A stretch of DNA of 64,000 bases from Bradyrhizobium semiaridum (GTDB lineage Bacteria > Pseudomonadota > Alphaproteobacteria > Rhizobiales > Xanthobacteraceae): NCBI RefSeq assembly GCF_020329505.1, contig NZ_JAGKJJ010000015.1, positions 115,338 to 179,337 of the forward strand. The letters are read 5' to 3'. The notes beneath the pieces were generated by a model, which saw only the letters and a list, made by a program, of their open reading frames with translations, did not search any database and was not told the origin of the DNA. The position numbers and the translations under genes were made by a program. Below are positions 37,489-46,048 of the stretch, in pieces; within the stretch, counting starts at the first letter, position 1, and each line of letters opens with the position of its first letter.

Positions 37489-37505
37489 TGTGTGCTGCGC
37501 ACATA
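37489..37505. promoter_or_regulatory. MarR operator candidate, site 3
   Basis: TGTGTGC TGC GCACATA, 37 bp centre-to-centre from site 2 and ending 10 bases before the regulator's start codon, where it would allow autorepression. Confidence 0.7.
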
Positions 37506-37515
37506 TTGTTGGCGC

Positions 37516-38025
37516 ATGGACACTGAAATCGCCAATCTGCTGGGAGCGCTTTCGCTCGCCGTCATGGACCGGATCGAGCAGGGCGCGCGCGAGGTCATCG
37601 GCCGTGGCGGCGAGACGCCTGCGGCGCTCATCGTCATCGGTTATGGCGAGGGCATGACCAACGAGAAGCTGCGACGGATCCTCGGCCTGTCGCATTCCGG
37701 AACGGTCCGGCTGGTGGACCGCCTGGTGTCGGATCAGCTGGTCGAGCGGCGGCCGGGCGATGACGCCAGGGAGGTCGCGCTGCATTTGACGCCCAGGGGC
37801 GCCGCGGCCCGGAAGGAACTGATGGCTTCGCGGATTTCAGCCGTTGCATCGCTGCTGAATGTGCTGTCGCCAGCGGAAACCAAGCGGCTCGGCACGCTGA
37901 TCCGCGACGTGCTGATGAGGCAAGACACCAGCGAGATGGATCGCTTCACGATCTGCCGGATGTGCGACGACAGGGTGTGCACGCGCTGCCCGCTGCCGAC
38001 CGCCAAGGGCAAACGCGGTCGCTGA
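37516..38025 (+). CDS. MarR-family regulator with a C-terminal four-Cys motif
   Basis: A 169-residue protein with a winged HTH (residues about 48-92: NEKLRRILGLSHSGTVRLVD; wing near RRPGDDAREVALHLT) flanked by dimerisation helices. Its C-terminal tail holds Cys147, Cys150, Cys155 and Cys158 (CRMCDDRVCTRC), a C-x2-C-x4-C-x2-C pattern able to bind zinc or iron or to sense oxidants. It is divergent from the frameshifted hydrolase and PEPM-like gene across 96 bases holding three copies of one palindrome, so it most likely represses both units. ATG 37516 removes an AT-rich, operator-encoded upstream extension. Effector unknown. Confidence 0.88.
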   Translation: MDTEIANLLGALSLAVMDRIEQGAREVIGRGGETPAALIVIGYGEGMTNEKLRRILGLSHSGTVRLVDRLVSDQLVERRPGDDAREVALHLTPRGAAARKELMASRISAVASLLNVLSPAETKRLGTLIRDVLMRQDTSEMDRFTICRMCDDRVCTRCPLPTAKGKRGR

Positions 38026-38103
38026 CGACGGGCCGGAACTTCACAGGAACGATGCGTCGCGGGGCAGGTTGTTGGATGTCATCAACCGCGCAAGGCACCC
38101 TGG

Positions 38104-38493
38104 ATGCCGAATGTCCCCGACCGATCACTTGCCGTCTGGTGTTTTTCCTTTCTTCTTCTAAGTGCTTGCGGCGAGGACAAGGTCGACTGCGATTCGATCG
38201 AAACGCGGAATGCGGTGCTCAAGAGGGTCGCGGACGACCATCGCAATCCGCTGGTCAATTACGCCGCGAAGGAATCGACGGCGAAGCCGAGCCCGGAGAA
38301 CAGCAAGCCGCTCTATTTGCTTGGCGAGAAGATTGTCACCACGTCGACCAGTCCGGACAAGCGAACGCTGCAATGCAGCGGCGGCATTTCGGTTGCCGTC
38401 GGCGACGTGAAAGTCTCGAAGGAAATCGAGTTCACAGTGCAGCAAGCGCCGGACGGCAAACTATCCGTCTCGGTTGTCCCGTTTCAATTTTGA
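38104..38493 (+). CDS. Small lipoprotein of unknown function
   Basis: A 129-residue protein with a lipoprotein signal: a hydrophobic stretch ending LLLSAC, whose Cys (residue 22) would be lipidated and becomes the mature N-terminus (CGEDKVDCDS). The mature domain has Cys29 and a later Cys in TLQCSGGISVAVGD that could pair, and ends in alternating hydrophobic strands (KLSVSVVPFQF). The following residue after Cys is Gly, not Asp, consistent with outer-membrane sorting. The family is not recognised and the ribosome site is weak. Confidence 0.7.
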   Translation: MPNVPDRSLAVWCFSFLLLSACGEDKVDCDSIETRNAVLKRVADDHRNPLVNYAAKESTAKPSPENSKPLYLLGEKIVTTSTSPDKRTLQCSGGISVAVGDVKVSKEIEFTVQQAPDGKLSVSVVPFQF

Positions 38494-38522
38494 ATTTGGC
38501 CGCCGTCCGCGGCGGGGCAGCG

Positions 38523-39797
38523 TCAGCCCGGGATCCGCACCGGCAGGGTCTCGATGCCGCGGACGAAGCTGGAATAGACCCGCTTCGGCTCGCCCACCAC
38601 CTCGATGCGGTCGAACCGCTTCAGCATCTCTTCCCAGACGATCCGAAGCTGCAGCTCGGCGAGGCGCATGCCGACGCAGCGGTGGATGCCGAAGCCGAAC
38701 GACAGATGGATGCGCGGCCGGGCGCGGTCGATGATGAACTCATCGGGACGGTCGATCACCTCGTCGTCGCGGTTGCCCGAGACGTACCACATCACGACTC
38801 GGTCGCCTTTCCTGATGGTCTTGCCACCGAGCTCGGTGTCTTGCAGCGCGGTGCGCCGCATGTGGGCGAGGGGGGTCTGCCAGCGGATCACCTCGGGCAC
38901 CATGGTGTCGATCAGATCAGGATTCTCCTTCAGCTTCCTGAACTGCTCGGGATGCTCGTGCAGCGCCAGCACCGAGCCGCTCATCGTGTTGCGCGTGGTG
39001 TCGTTGCCGCCGACGATCAGCAGGATGATGTTGCCCATCAGATTATCGGGATCCATGTGCCGGGTGGCGTCGCTATGCGCCATCATCGACAACAAATCGT
39101 TGCGCGGGGCCGAGTTGACGCGCTCGTTCCACAGCTTCGAGAAATAGGCGTAGCACTCGTCCATCTCGCGCCGCCGCTGCTCCGGCGACTCCACGACGCC
39201 GCTCTTCGGCAGCGCGGTCGAGACGTCGGACCAGCGCGTCAGCTTACGCCGCTCCTCCCAGGGGAAGTCGAACAGCGTCGCCAGCATCTGGGTGGTCAAT
39301 TCGATCGAGACGCGCTCGACGAAGTTGAAGGTCTCGTTGCGCGGCAGATTGTCGAGCACGCTCTGCGAGCGCTGCCGGATCAGCTTTGCCAGCTCGTCGA
39401 GATGGGTCGGGGTGAACATCGGCGAGACGGTCTTGCGCTGATGGGCGTGCTTCGGCTGGTTCATCGCGATGAAGCTCGGATAGTCGTAGCCCGGCGGCAC
39501 GTCGCGGATCGAGATGCCGCCGAGCGTCGAATCCGAGGAGAAGATGCCGTGGCTGGTGTCGACATGCATGATGTCGTTGTACTTCACCACCGACCAGTAC
39601 GGCTCGATCGGCGCGTTGGTGCAGTAATGCACCGGCTCTTCCTTGCGCAGCCGCTCGAACCACGGCCACAGCGTGTCGTCGCGGAACAGTTTTGGTGCGC
39701 CGGGATGAAAGTCCTTCAGCGGCGTCGCATAGGCTTCCTCGCGTGCCTGGCGCAGCAGCTCGGCCCGGTCGGCGCGGATTGCGGTCTGGACGTTCAT
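38523..39797 (-). CDS. Cytochrome P450, CYP153-like
   Basis: A 424-residue P450 with the heme-ligand loop FGFGIHRCVGMRLAE (Cys374), the I-helix LLIVGGNDTTRNTMSG (acid-alcohol pair DTT) and the ExxR motif PEVIRW region. The sequences PMFTPTHLDEL and GGNDTTRN resemble CYP153 alkane/fatty-acid terminal hydroxylases; this subfamily call is from memory and tentative. ATG 39797 is chosen because GGAGAGAGA lies just upstream; an earlier ATG at 39815 overlaps that site. A very similar P450 lies upstream at 40093-41364. No ferredoxin or ferredoxin reductase gene is adjacent, so redox partners must come from elsewhere. Confidence 0.93.
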   Translation of the reverse strand: MNVQTAIRADRAELLRQAREEAYATPLKDFHPGAPKLFRDDTLWPWFERLRKEEPVHYCTNAPIEPYWSVVKYNDIMHVDTSHGIFSSDSTLGGISIRDVPPGYDYPSFIAMNQPKHAHQRKTVSPMFTPTHLDELAKLIRQRSQSVLDNLPRNETFNFVERVSIELTTQMLATLFDFPWEERRKLTRWSDVSTALPKSGVVESPEQRRREMDECYAYFSKLWNERVNSAPRNDLLSMMAHSDATRHMDPDNLMGNIILLIVGGNDTTRNTMSGSVLALHEHPEQFRKLKENPDLIDTMVPEVIRWQTPLAHMRRTALQDTELGGKTIRKGDRVVMWYVSGNRDDEVIDRPDEFIIDRARPRIHLSFGFGIHRCVGMRLAELQLRIVWEEMLKRFDRIEVVGEPKRVYSSFVRGIETLPVRIPG

Positions 39798-39842
39798 CGT
39801 GATCTCTCTCTCCATGCAATTTTGTCAAAGCCACACGGAAGG

Positions 39843-40020
39843 CGGTAGGGCTCTCTCCCCCCTTGCGGGGGAGAGTTGGAGAGAGGGGTGAGCCCCGAGC
39901 ACTGCCCATGCGGCTTGCCCCTCTCCCTAACCCTCCCCGCACACAAGTCGAGCTTGCCCGACTTGTGCAAATTCATGATGCGCAACCGGGGTAAACCCCG
40001 GTTGCGCTGGGGAAGGGAAC
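39843..40020. repeat. Intergenic palindromic repeat with three hairpins
   Basis: A 'ctctccccccttgcggggga' unit (39850-39895) of the same family as 41596-41760 is followed by a cacaagtcg/cgacttgtg hairpin (39942-39967). A perfect 12-bp stem then follows, gcgcaaccgggg / ccccggttgcgc, with a 4-base loop (39980-40007). It separates the two P450 genes and no coding frame is supported. Confidence 0.8.
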
Positions 40021-40092
40021 CCATCCGCTCGTGCCTTCCTGACTCAGGCCAAGCGATTCAAATGTTTCAACACGAGAGCTGATGCTTGCCTC

Positions 40093-41364
40093 TCACGCGG
40101 CAATCTGCACCGGCAGCGTCTCGTAGCCCTTGATGAAGCTTGAATACACCCGCTGCGGCTCAGCCACCACCTCGATGGTGTCGAAGCGCTTGAGGATCTC
40201 TTCCCAGATGATCTTGAGCTGCAGCTCGGCGAGGCGCAGGCCGACGCAGCGGTGGATGCCGAAGCCGAACGAGATGTGGGTGCGCGGCCGGGCGCGTTCG
40301 ATGTCGAACTCGTAGGGCCGCTCGATCGCTTCCTCGTCGCGGTTGCCCGAGACGTACCACATCACGACCTTGTCGCCCTTCTTGATCTGGCGCCCGCGGA
40401 ACTCGTAATCGGCCAGCGCCGTACGCCGCATATGCGCGAGCGGCGTCTGCCAGCGGATCACTTCCGGCACGAAACTGTCGATCAGCGCCGGGTTCGCCTT
40501 CAGCTTGCGATACTGTTCCGGATGCTTGCTCAGCGCATAGATGCTGCCGGACAGCGTGTTGCGCGTGGTGTCGTTGCCGCCGACGATGAGCAGGATCAGG
40601 TTGCCGAGGAAATTCTTCGGGTCCATGTTCCGCGTCGCTTCGCTGTGCGCCATCATCGAGAGCAGATCGCTCTTCGGCGGCTGGTTGCTGCGCTCCTTCC
40701 ACAGCCGTGCGAAATAGCTCGCGCATTCCATCAGTTCGGCCTGCCGCTCGTCCTCGGTGGCGACCAGGCCGCCGGCGCCGGGCAGGGTGGTCGCGACATC
40801 GGACCAGCGCGTCAGCTTGCGGCGGTCCTCCCAGGGGAAATCGAACAGCACCGCGAGCATCTGCGTGGTGAGTTCGATCGAGACCTTGTCGACCCAGTCG
40901 AACACCTCGCCGCGCGGCAGATTGTCGAGGCATTCGGCCGAGCGCTTGCGGATGTTGACGGCGAGCTCGTCGAGATGGGTCGGCGTGAACATCGGCGCCA
41001 CGGTCTTGCGCTGCGCCGAATGGCGCGGCTGGTCCATCGCGATGAAGCTCTCGCGGCGCAGATCCGGCGGCACATCACGGATGGTGATGCCGCCGAGCGA
41101 GGCGGCCGAGGAGAACACCGAATGGTTGGTCTCGATGTCCATGATGTCGTTGTATCGGGTGATCGACCAGTACGGCCCGAACATCGAGTCCTTGCAGTAG
41201 TGCACGGGATCTTCGCGGCGCAGCCGGTCGAAATAGGGCCAGAACGTATCCGACTTGAACAATTCGGGATCGCCGGGATCGTAATCGGCAAGCGCAAGCG
41301 TGTTGGCACGCTCGCGCGCGGCGTCCAGGTTCGCGTCTTTGACGAGATCGATGGTCCCGTGCAT
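40093..41364 (-). CDS. Cytochrome P450, CYP153-like (paralogue of the neighbouring P450)
   Basis: A 423-residue P450 with the heme loop FGFGIHRCVGLRLAE (Cys373), I-helix LLIVGGNDTTRNTLSG and MFTPTHLDELAVNIRKRSAE. It is collinear with the downstream P450 across its whole length and clearly a tandem duplicate. ATG 41364 (MHGTIDLVKDANLDAARERA) is preceded by GAGGAG; the longer frame adds nothing. Differences in the N-terminal third and in the B-C region suggest different substrate ranges. It is predicted to hydroxylate hydrophobic chains if the CYP153-like placement is right; that placement is inference. Confidence 0.93.
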   Translation of the reverse strand: MHGTIDLVKDANLDAARERANTLALADYDPGDPELFKSDTFWPYFDRLRREDPVHYCKDSMFGPYWSITRYNDIMDIETNHSVFSSAASLGGITIRDVPPDLRRESFIAMDQPRHSAQRKTVAPMFTPTHLDELAVNIRKRSAECLDNLPRGEVFDWVDKVSIELTTQMLAVLFDFPWEDRRKLTRWSDVATTLPGAGGLVATEDERQAELMECASYFARLWKERSNQPPKSDLLSMMAHSEATRNMDPKNFLGNLILLIVGGNDTTRNTLSGSIYALSKHPEQYRKLKANPALIDSFVPEVIRWQTPLAHMRRTALADYEFRGRQIKKGDKVVMWYVSGNRDEEAIERPYEFDIERARPRTHISFGFGIHRCVGLRLAELQLKIIWEEILKRFDTIEVVAEPQRVYSSFIKGYETLPVQIAA

Positions 41365-41595
41365 GTGGCGGCTCCTCAACCGTTTCGTCGGCCGGGGCAT
41401 CGCCGGCCGATGTTTTAGTGAATTACATTCTCATTCCCGGGTTTGCGCAAGTGCCCTCATCGCACATTTGGCCGCATCGGTAGCCGACCAAAGCGGCCGT
41501 TTCCGGACCTTCCGTGGCGGCGGAGGAGGGCCGGGGGTTGTTTGAAACGGCGTTTGATTTCGCCGAGCCAACAACGGCGAGGGAGCAAGCGGCAC

Positions 41596-41760
41596 CCCTC
41601 TCCCCACCCTCCCCCGCAAGGGGGGCGCAAGAGGGGAGGGAGCCTGCGAGCCGTGCTCGTGGCTCAAAGAATTGGCGTGTCCTTCGACGCAGCAGCGTGA
41701 GGTGAGCACGCTGGTGGGCTCCCTCCCCCCTTGCGGGGGAGGGTTGGGGAGAGGGGTAAG
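41596..41760. repeat. Palindromic repeat, 'cccctctccccaccctccc' family
   Basis: Long inverted ends: cccctctccccaccctcccc on the left (41597) and gggttggggagaggggtaag at the right (41742-41761), with inner ccctccc / gggaggg pairs. The rest of the 618-base gap (41365-41982) shows no convincing gene; the last 40 bases hold the ribosome site of the DUF898 gene. Confidence 0.8.
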
Positions 41761-41982
41761 CCGCGGATGACAGCGATGATGACGGCGCACGCCTCCATCA
41801 ACGACCGTTTTGCGCCCCGGGGCACGCGTCACCATTCCGCGCAACACCCCGTTAATCCAAGCCGATTGCATTTGGCCCAAACTGCGCCCGCGCTCTCGAC
41901 GCGGCGTGAAACCTGGATCACACTCGCAGCGACAAATCTGTGCTTTTGATACGCAGAGATTGTCCCGTCCTGGAGCCATCCC

Positions 41983-43125
41983 GTGAATGACATGAGCTGG
42001 ACCCCGCTGGGGCCGCCGCAACCGCCGCCGATGCCGGTCGCGTTCTCCGGGAGCCGGAAGGAGTTCTTCCGTCTGGTGGCCCGCGGTGCTGGGCTCGAGC
42101 TCGTCACGGTGGGCTTTTACCGCTTTTGGCTCGTCACCGACATCCGCCGTCATCTCTGGTCGAACACGCAGATCGACGGCGACGCGCCGGAATATACCGG
42201 GCGCGGCAAGGAGCTGCTGATCGGCTTCCTGGTCGCGCTTGCGATCCTGGTGCCGATCTATCTCGGCTATTTTCTCATCGGCATCGAGGCGGAGCACGCC
42301 AAGGCGTTCGCCTCGATCCCGCTGGTGGCCTTCTTCTATCTGTTCGGCCAGTTCGCGATCTACCGCGCCCGGCGCTATCGCCTGACCCGCACGGTGTGGC
42401 GCGGGGTGCGCTTCTGGATGAGCGGCTCGGGCTGGGTCTATGCGCTGAAGGCCGCGCTGTGGGGCCTCCTGGTGCTGGCAACGCTCGGCCTGGCGCTGCC
42501 ATGGCGCGAGGCCGCACTCGAGCGCTACAAGATGCGGCATTCCTACTACGGCGACCTGCAAGGCTCGTTCGAGGGCCGCGGGTGGGAGTTCTTCAAGCGG
42601 GGCTGGTGGCTGTGGCTGCTGGCACCGTTCGCGATGTACGCCGTATTCCTGGCGCCGTTCGTCTGGGCCGCGTTCAAGGCGGTCGAGTGGCGCTGGTGGC
42701 TGTCGGGTATCCGCTTCGGCGGTGTCAGGCTCGAATCCACCCTGCGCCGCAGCGCGCTGATCGGGTTGTACTGGAAAGTGATCGGCTGGACCGTGCTACT
42801 CGGCATCGTATTCGGAATCTACGCCTTGCTCTGCACGCTGCTGGTGGCGAGCATGGACGGCTCCTCGATCGAAGACTTCTTCAAGGCCGAGTCGGCCGCC
42901 AAGAGCATTCCGTGGCTGGTGCTGCTCGGCATCGGTTACCTTGCCTTTGCGCTGGCAATGAATGTGGTGATGCGGGTCTATCTGATGCGCGACCTCTGGG
43001 TTCGCGTGCTGTCGACGACGATCGTGCACAATCTGCAGGCGGCCGCCGATGTCACCGCGCGCGGCGAGCTCGCCAATGCGCTCGGCGAAGGCTTCGCCGA
43101 CGGTCTCGACGTCGGGGGCTTCTAG
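41983..43125 (+). CDS. YjgN family (DUF898) polytopic membrane protein
   Basis: A 380-residue protein with six or seven membrane helices interspersed with conserved aromatic and basic motifs: FSGSRKEFFRLVARGAG at the N-terminus, TVGFYRFWLVTDIRRHLW, and YYGDLQGSFEGRGWEFFKRG in the middle, the repeated DUF898 pattern. The GTG start at 41983 follows tggagcc with 7-base spacing. It is followed, after one repeat element, by an M48 peptidase gene on the same strand, a pairing often seen for DUF898 proteins. Function unknown; the stop codon lies in the first bases of the repeat. Confidence 0.88.
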   Translation: MNDMSWTPLGPPQPPPMPVAFSGSRKEFFRLVARGAGLELVTVGFYRFWLVTDIRRHLWSNTQIDGDAPEYTGRGKELLIGFLVALAILVPIYLGYFLIGIEAEHAKAFASIPLVAFFYLFGQFAIYRARRYRLTRTVWRGVRFWMSGSGWVYALKAALWGLLVLATLGLALPWREAALERYKMRHSYYGDLQGSFEGRGWEFFKRGWWLWLLAPFAMYAVFLAPFVWAAFKAVEWRWWLSGIRFGGVRLESTLRRSALIGLYWKVIGWTVLLGIVFGIYALLCTLLVASMDGSSIEDFFKAESAAKSIPWLVLLGIGYLAFALAMNVVMRVYLMRDLWVRVLSTTIVHNLQAAADVTARGELANALGEGFADGLDVGGF

Positions 43126-43172
43126 AGCATGATCCGGAAAAGTGCGAAGCGGTTTTCCGAAAAGATCATGCT
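43124..43172. repeat. Dispersed 'agcatgatccggaaaagtg' palindromic element
   Basis: The imperfect palindrome agcatgatccggaaaa ... ttttccgaaaagatcatgct is a very common intergenic element in Rhizobiales. Its first bases overlap the stop codon of the DUF898 gene. It sits between two genes of the same strand. Confidence 0.85.
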
Positions 43173-43230
43173 GAAGCAAGGAGCTAACGCGCGATGACGA
43201 TTCAACCCAACCTCATCGCGTGTTAGCATC

Positions 43231-44361
43231 ATGACGTTGGATGGCGACGCTGCCGATGCCGCACCTCCCGCGCCTGGCGCCACAGCGATCTATTTCGACG
43301 GCACGTCGAACCGGCGCCGCGTGGTCGTACCAAAACTGTCCGACGCGCTCGAGATCAGGGAGGACGGCGAGCGACTGGCCCGCTGGGCCTATGCCGACAT
43401 TCGCCGCGCCGACAGTCCGGCCGGCCTGCTGCGGCTGAGCTGCCTGACCGCACCGGCGCTGGCGCGGCTCGAGATCCGCGACGAGAAGCTCGCCGCCACG
43501 GTGATCGCGCTGTGCCGGCAGCTCGACGAAAACCTGCCCGGCCGCAAGGGCGTCGGCGCGATCGTCGGCTGGTCGCTGGCGGCGGCGGTGTCGATCGTGC
43601 TGGTGGTGCTGTTCGGCGTGCCGCTCGCCGCCGACCGGCTGACGCCGCTGGTGCCTGCCTCCTTCGAGCGGCGGCTCGGCGACGTCGCCGAGGCGCAGGT
43701 CAAGGTGATCTTCAGCGACAAGCGTTGCAACAATCCCGCCGGGCAGGCCGCGTTCGAAAAGCTGGTCGGCGCGCTCCGGCAGTCCGCAGGGCTCGACAAA
43801 TCGGTGCAGTCGGGCGTGCTGGCGACGCAGGTCGCGAACGCGTTCGCGCTGCCGGGCGGCAAGGTCTATCTGTTCGACGGACTGCTGGCCAAGGCCGAAA
43901 GCGCCGACGAGGTCGCCGGCGTGCTGGCGCACGAGCTCGGCCATCTCCGCCATCGCGACAGCATGCGCGAACTGATCCACAATGGCGGCACCGCGTTCCT
44001 GATCGGGCTGTTGTTCGGCGACATCACCGGCTCCGGCGCGCTGATCTTCGCCTCGCGCACGCTGGTGACGTCGTCCTATTCGCGCGACGCCGAAACCAAT
44101 GCCGACAGTTTTGCGATCGAGACCATGCACCGGCTCGGCCGTCCCGCCAAGCCGATGGGCGAGCTGATGGTCCGCGTCACCGGCAACGAAGGCGGCAAGG
44201 GACTGTCGATCGTCTCCAGCCATCCGCTGTCCGAGGGCCGTCTCGCGCGCATGGGCAAGGCCGATGCCGGTAGCAAATTGAACGGCGCGCCGCTGCTGTC
44301 GGCAGCCGAGTGGCGCGCGTTGAAGGGAATCTGCGCGGGGGCAGGGGCAAGCAAGCTGTAA
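43231..44361 (+). CDS. M48 family zinc metallopeptidase (membrane-associated)
   Basis: A 376-residue protein. The N-terminal part (residues 1-100) is a soluble domain followed by one helix near 108-132 (IVGWSLAAAVSIVLVVLFGV). The C-terminal peptidase domain has the zinc site VLAHELGHLRHRD (His234, Glu235, His238) and the third ligand Glu in SRDAETNADSFAIE, as in M48 (HtpX/Ste24/BepA-like) enzymes. It probably degrades or trims membrane or periplasmic proteins. Co-oriented with the DUF898 gene upstream, which suggests joint function. ATG 43231 gives the complete protein. Confidence 0.9.
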   Translation: MTLDGDAADAAPPAPGATAIYFDGTSNRRRVVVPKLSDALEIREDGERLARWAYADIRRADSPAGLLRLSCLTAPALARLEIRDEKLAATVIALCRQLDENLPGRKGVGAIVGWSLAAAVSIVLVVLFGVPLAADRLTPLVPASFERRLGDVAEAQVKVIFSDKRCNNPAGQAAFEKLVGALRQSAGLDKSVQSGVLATQVANAFALPGGKVYLFDGLLAKAESADEVAGVLAHELGHLRHRDSMRELIHNGGTAFLIGLLFGDITGSGALIFASRTLVTSSYSRDAETNADSFAIETMHRLGRPAKPMGELMVRVTGNEGGKGLSIVSSHPLSEGRLARMGKADAGSKLNGAPLLSAAEWRALKGICAGAGASKL

Positions 44362-44464
44362 TTGCTGCGCTCCGCCGCAAACCCGGCTGTCATCGCCGGC
44401 TTGCCGTCTACGCTGAAGCTTCGGCTCGCCCAACGTCGCAAGCCCCGTCGAAGCCTTGGCGTAG

Positions 44465-44560
44465 ACGGGACCGGACGATCCAGTATTCCAGAGGCCGCAG
44501 TGATCGGCCGAGGGGCCGCGGCGTACTGGGTCCCCCGCCTTCGCGGGGGACGACATCGCG
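44465..44560. repeat. Composite palindromic repeat
   Basis: 'gatccagtattccagag' (44477-44493) and 'gcgtactgggtcccccgcct' (44521-44540) with tcgcgggggacgac make a palindromic unit related to 5188 and 3651-3772. It lies between convergent genes; the rest of 44362-44600 has no supported gene. Confidence 0.75.
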
Positions 44561-44600
44561 CATGCGGTGGCAGCCGCGCCGGCGTTTTCACGTCCTTTCT

Positions 44601-45797
44601 TCAGATGATGAAGTCGGTCGGATGCAGGCTTGCCGCGTGGACGCCGTCGAGCGTGATGGTGTCGCTCGCCGACAGATGGATCACGGCATCGCCGGCAGCA
44701 TTGTCGCTGATCAGGCTCGACAGCGCGGTCCAGTCGGCAAACCCGTAGTCGTGCACGTTGATCAGGTCGTGCTCGGCCGCGGTGCTGCCGACCGCGCCCT
44801 GGTCGAAGTCGGTGATCAGGTCGTTGCCGGAGCCGGTGTTGAACACGAAAGTGTCGCTGTTCGCTCCGCCGTTGAGCTCGTCATTGCCGGCGCCGCCGTT
44901 GAGGATATCCCTGCCGCCGGTGATCGAGCCCGGCGTGGCGGGGCTATAGCTCGCCGCATCGCCGAACAGGTAATCCTTGGCCGCGCCGCCGGTGAGGATG
45001 TCGTTGCCGCCATGGGCGTTGCCGGACATGGTCGGCGCGTCGCCGAACAGCCGGTCGGCCGCATCGTCGGTGTAGTCGGTGCTGATCTTGACGGAGAGGA
45101 TGTCGTCCCCGCCATGGGCATTGTCGGTCAGGGACGTTGAGGAATCTCCCGACAGCGCAGCGCCGGCCCAGACGTTCTCGCCGCTCATGGTCAGCGTGAG
45201 ATTGTCGTTGCCGCCATGCGCATCACCGCTGATCGTGCCGATGGCGTCGCCGCTGACCCTTGCTGCGCCCTCCCGGGTGTCGAGACTGATATCGAGCGAG
45301 TCATTGCCGCCGCGCGCCGTGCCGCTCATGGAACCGCCGGCATCGCCGGCATAGACATTGTCGTAGCCTCGCCAGCCGCTCGCGCCGGTGATGGTGTCGC
45401 TGCCGCCTTGCGAGTGACCCGTCATGTCGCCGACGACGTCGCCGTAGACGTGCACGTTGGTGTACATCGAGGTGGAATCGACGTTGATCGTGTCGTTGCC
45501 GCCTTTGGCGCCGTCGGTCATCGCCTGGGCATCGCCGACTACGAGGCCGGTGTTCCAGCCGTAGCCGATATTGGCCGTGATCGTGTCATTGCCGCCGTGG
45601 GACAGGCCGTGCAACGTCGTGTTGTCGTCGCCGAAGATCGTCAGATTGGCTTCGGGCTGGGTGACTCTTGCCGTCACGGTGTCGTTGCCGCCCCAGGCGT
45701 CAGTGGTGGTCGGAAAGTTCGGATCTCCGTAGACGGTTTCGACCTGACCAAACTGGTCGAGCAGGACGTCGATGGTGTCGTTCGGCAGATGTTGCAT
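44601..45797 (-). CDS. RTX-like secreted protein with 32-residue GGND repeats (copy A)
   Basis: A 398-residue acidic, Gly/Asp-rich protein without a signal peptide. Eight repeats of about 32 residues occupy residues 20-270; each has GD, about ten residues, then GGNDTI or a close variant (GGND at about 36, 68, 99, 131 (GGSD), 163, 195, 229 (GGDD), 263). Two canonical nonapeptide RTX units follow (LNGGAGNDELNGGANSDTF). The C-terminus has GSGNDLITDFDQG and ends LHPTDFII, the layout of type I secretion targets. Calcium binding and type I export are therefore likely. It is a tandem duplicate of the gene at 46049-47251. No HlyB/HlyD genes are nearby. Confidence 0.88.
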   Translation of the reverse strand: MQHLPNDTIDVLLDQFGQVETVYGDPNFPTTTDAWGGNDTVTARVTQPEANLTIFGDDNTTLHGLSHGGNDTITANIGYGWNTGLVVGDAQAMTDGAKGGNDTINVDSTSMYTNVHVYGDVVGDMTGHSQGGSDTITGASGWRGYDNVYAGDAGGSMSGTARGGNDSLDISLDTREGAARVSGDAIGTISGDAHGGNDNLTLTMSGENVWAGAALSGDSSTSLTDNAHGGDDILSVKISTDYTDDAADRLFGDAPTMSGNAHGGNDILTGGAAKDYLFGDAASYSPATPGSITGGRDILNGGAGNDELNGGANSDTFVFNTGSGNDLITDFDQGAVGSTAAEHDLINVHDYGFADWTALSSLISDNAAGDAVIHLSASDTITLDGVHAASLHPTDFII

Positions 45798-45960
45798 GGC
45801 GTAACTCCCAGTTCATTGTCGGAAAGCGGGCCTGACGTCGGCAAATTGATTGCGAGACGCGTTGCGGCCACGCTTCGCGGAGACGACTCTAGTTTGGCTC
45901 GATGGCAGAGGTTTGCTGGAATTCGGGACAGAGTTTGATTGCGACAGGTTTCGCGGCGCC
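45798..45960 (-). repeat. Duplicated 5' region of RTX-like copy A
   Basis: The roughly 160 bases upstream of copy A match those upstream of copy B, with blocks such as ggcgtaactccc, gttcattgtcgga, gacgcgttg, gatggcag and agagtttgat in the same order. The duplication therefore included the promoter and leader. A conserved box near the far end is a candidate promoter. Confidence 0.7.
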
Positions 45961-46048
45961 GCGCAGCGGAACTCGTTGTCGCGTGGTCGCATCGTGACGT
46001 CGTCCCGCACGTCACCGGGACGACGTCGTCGCTCCTGTGCAGCCTTCT

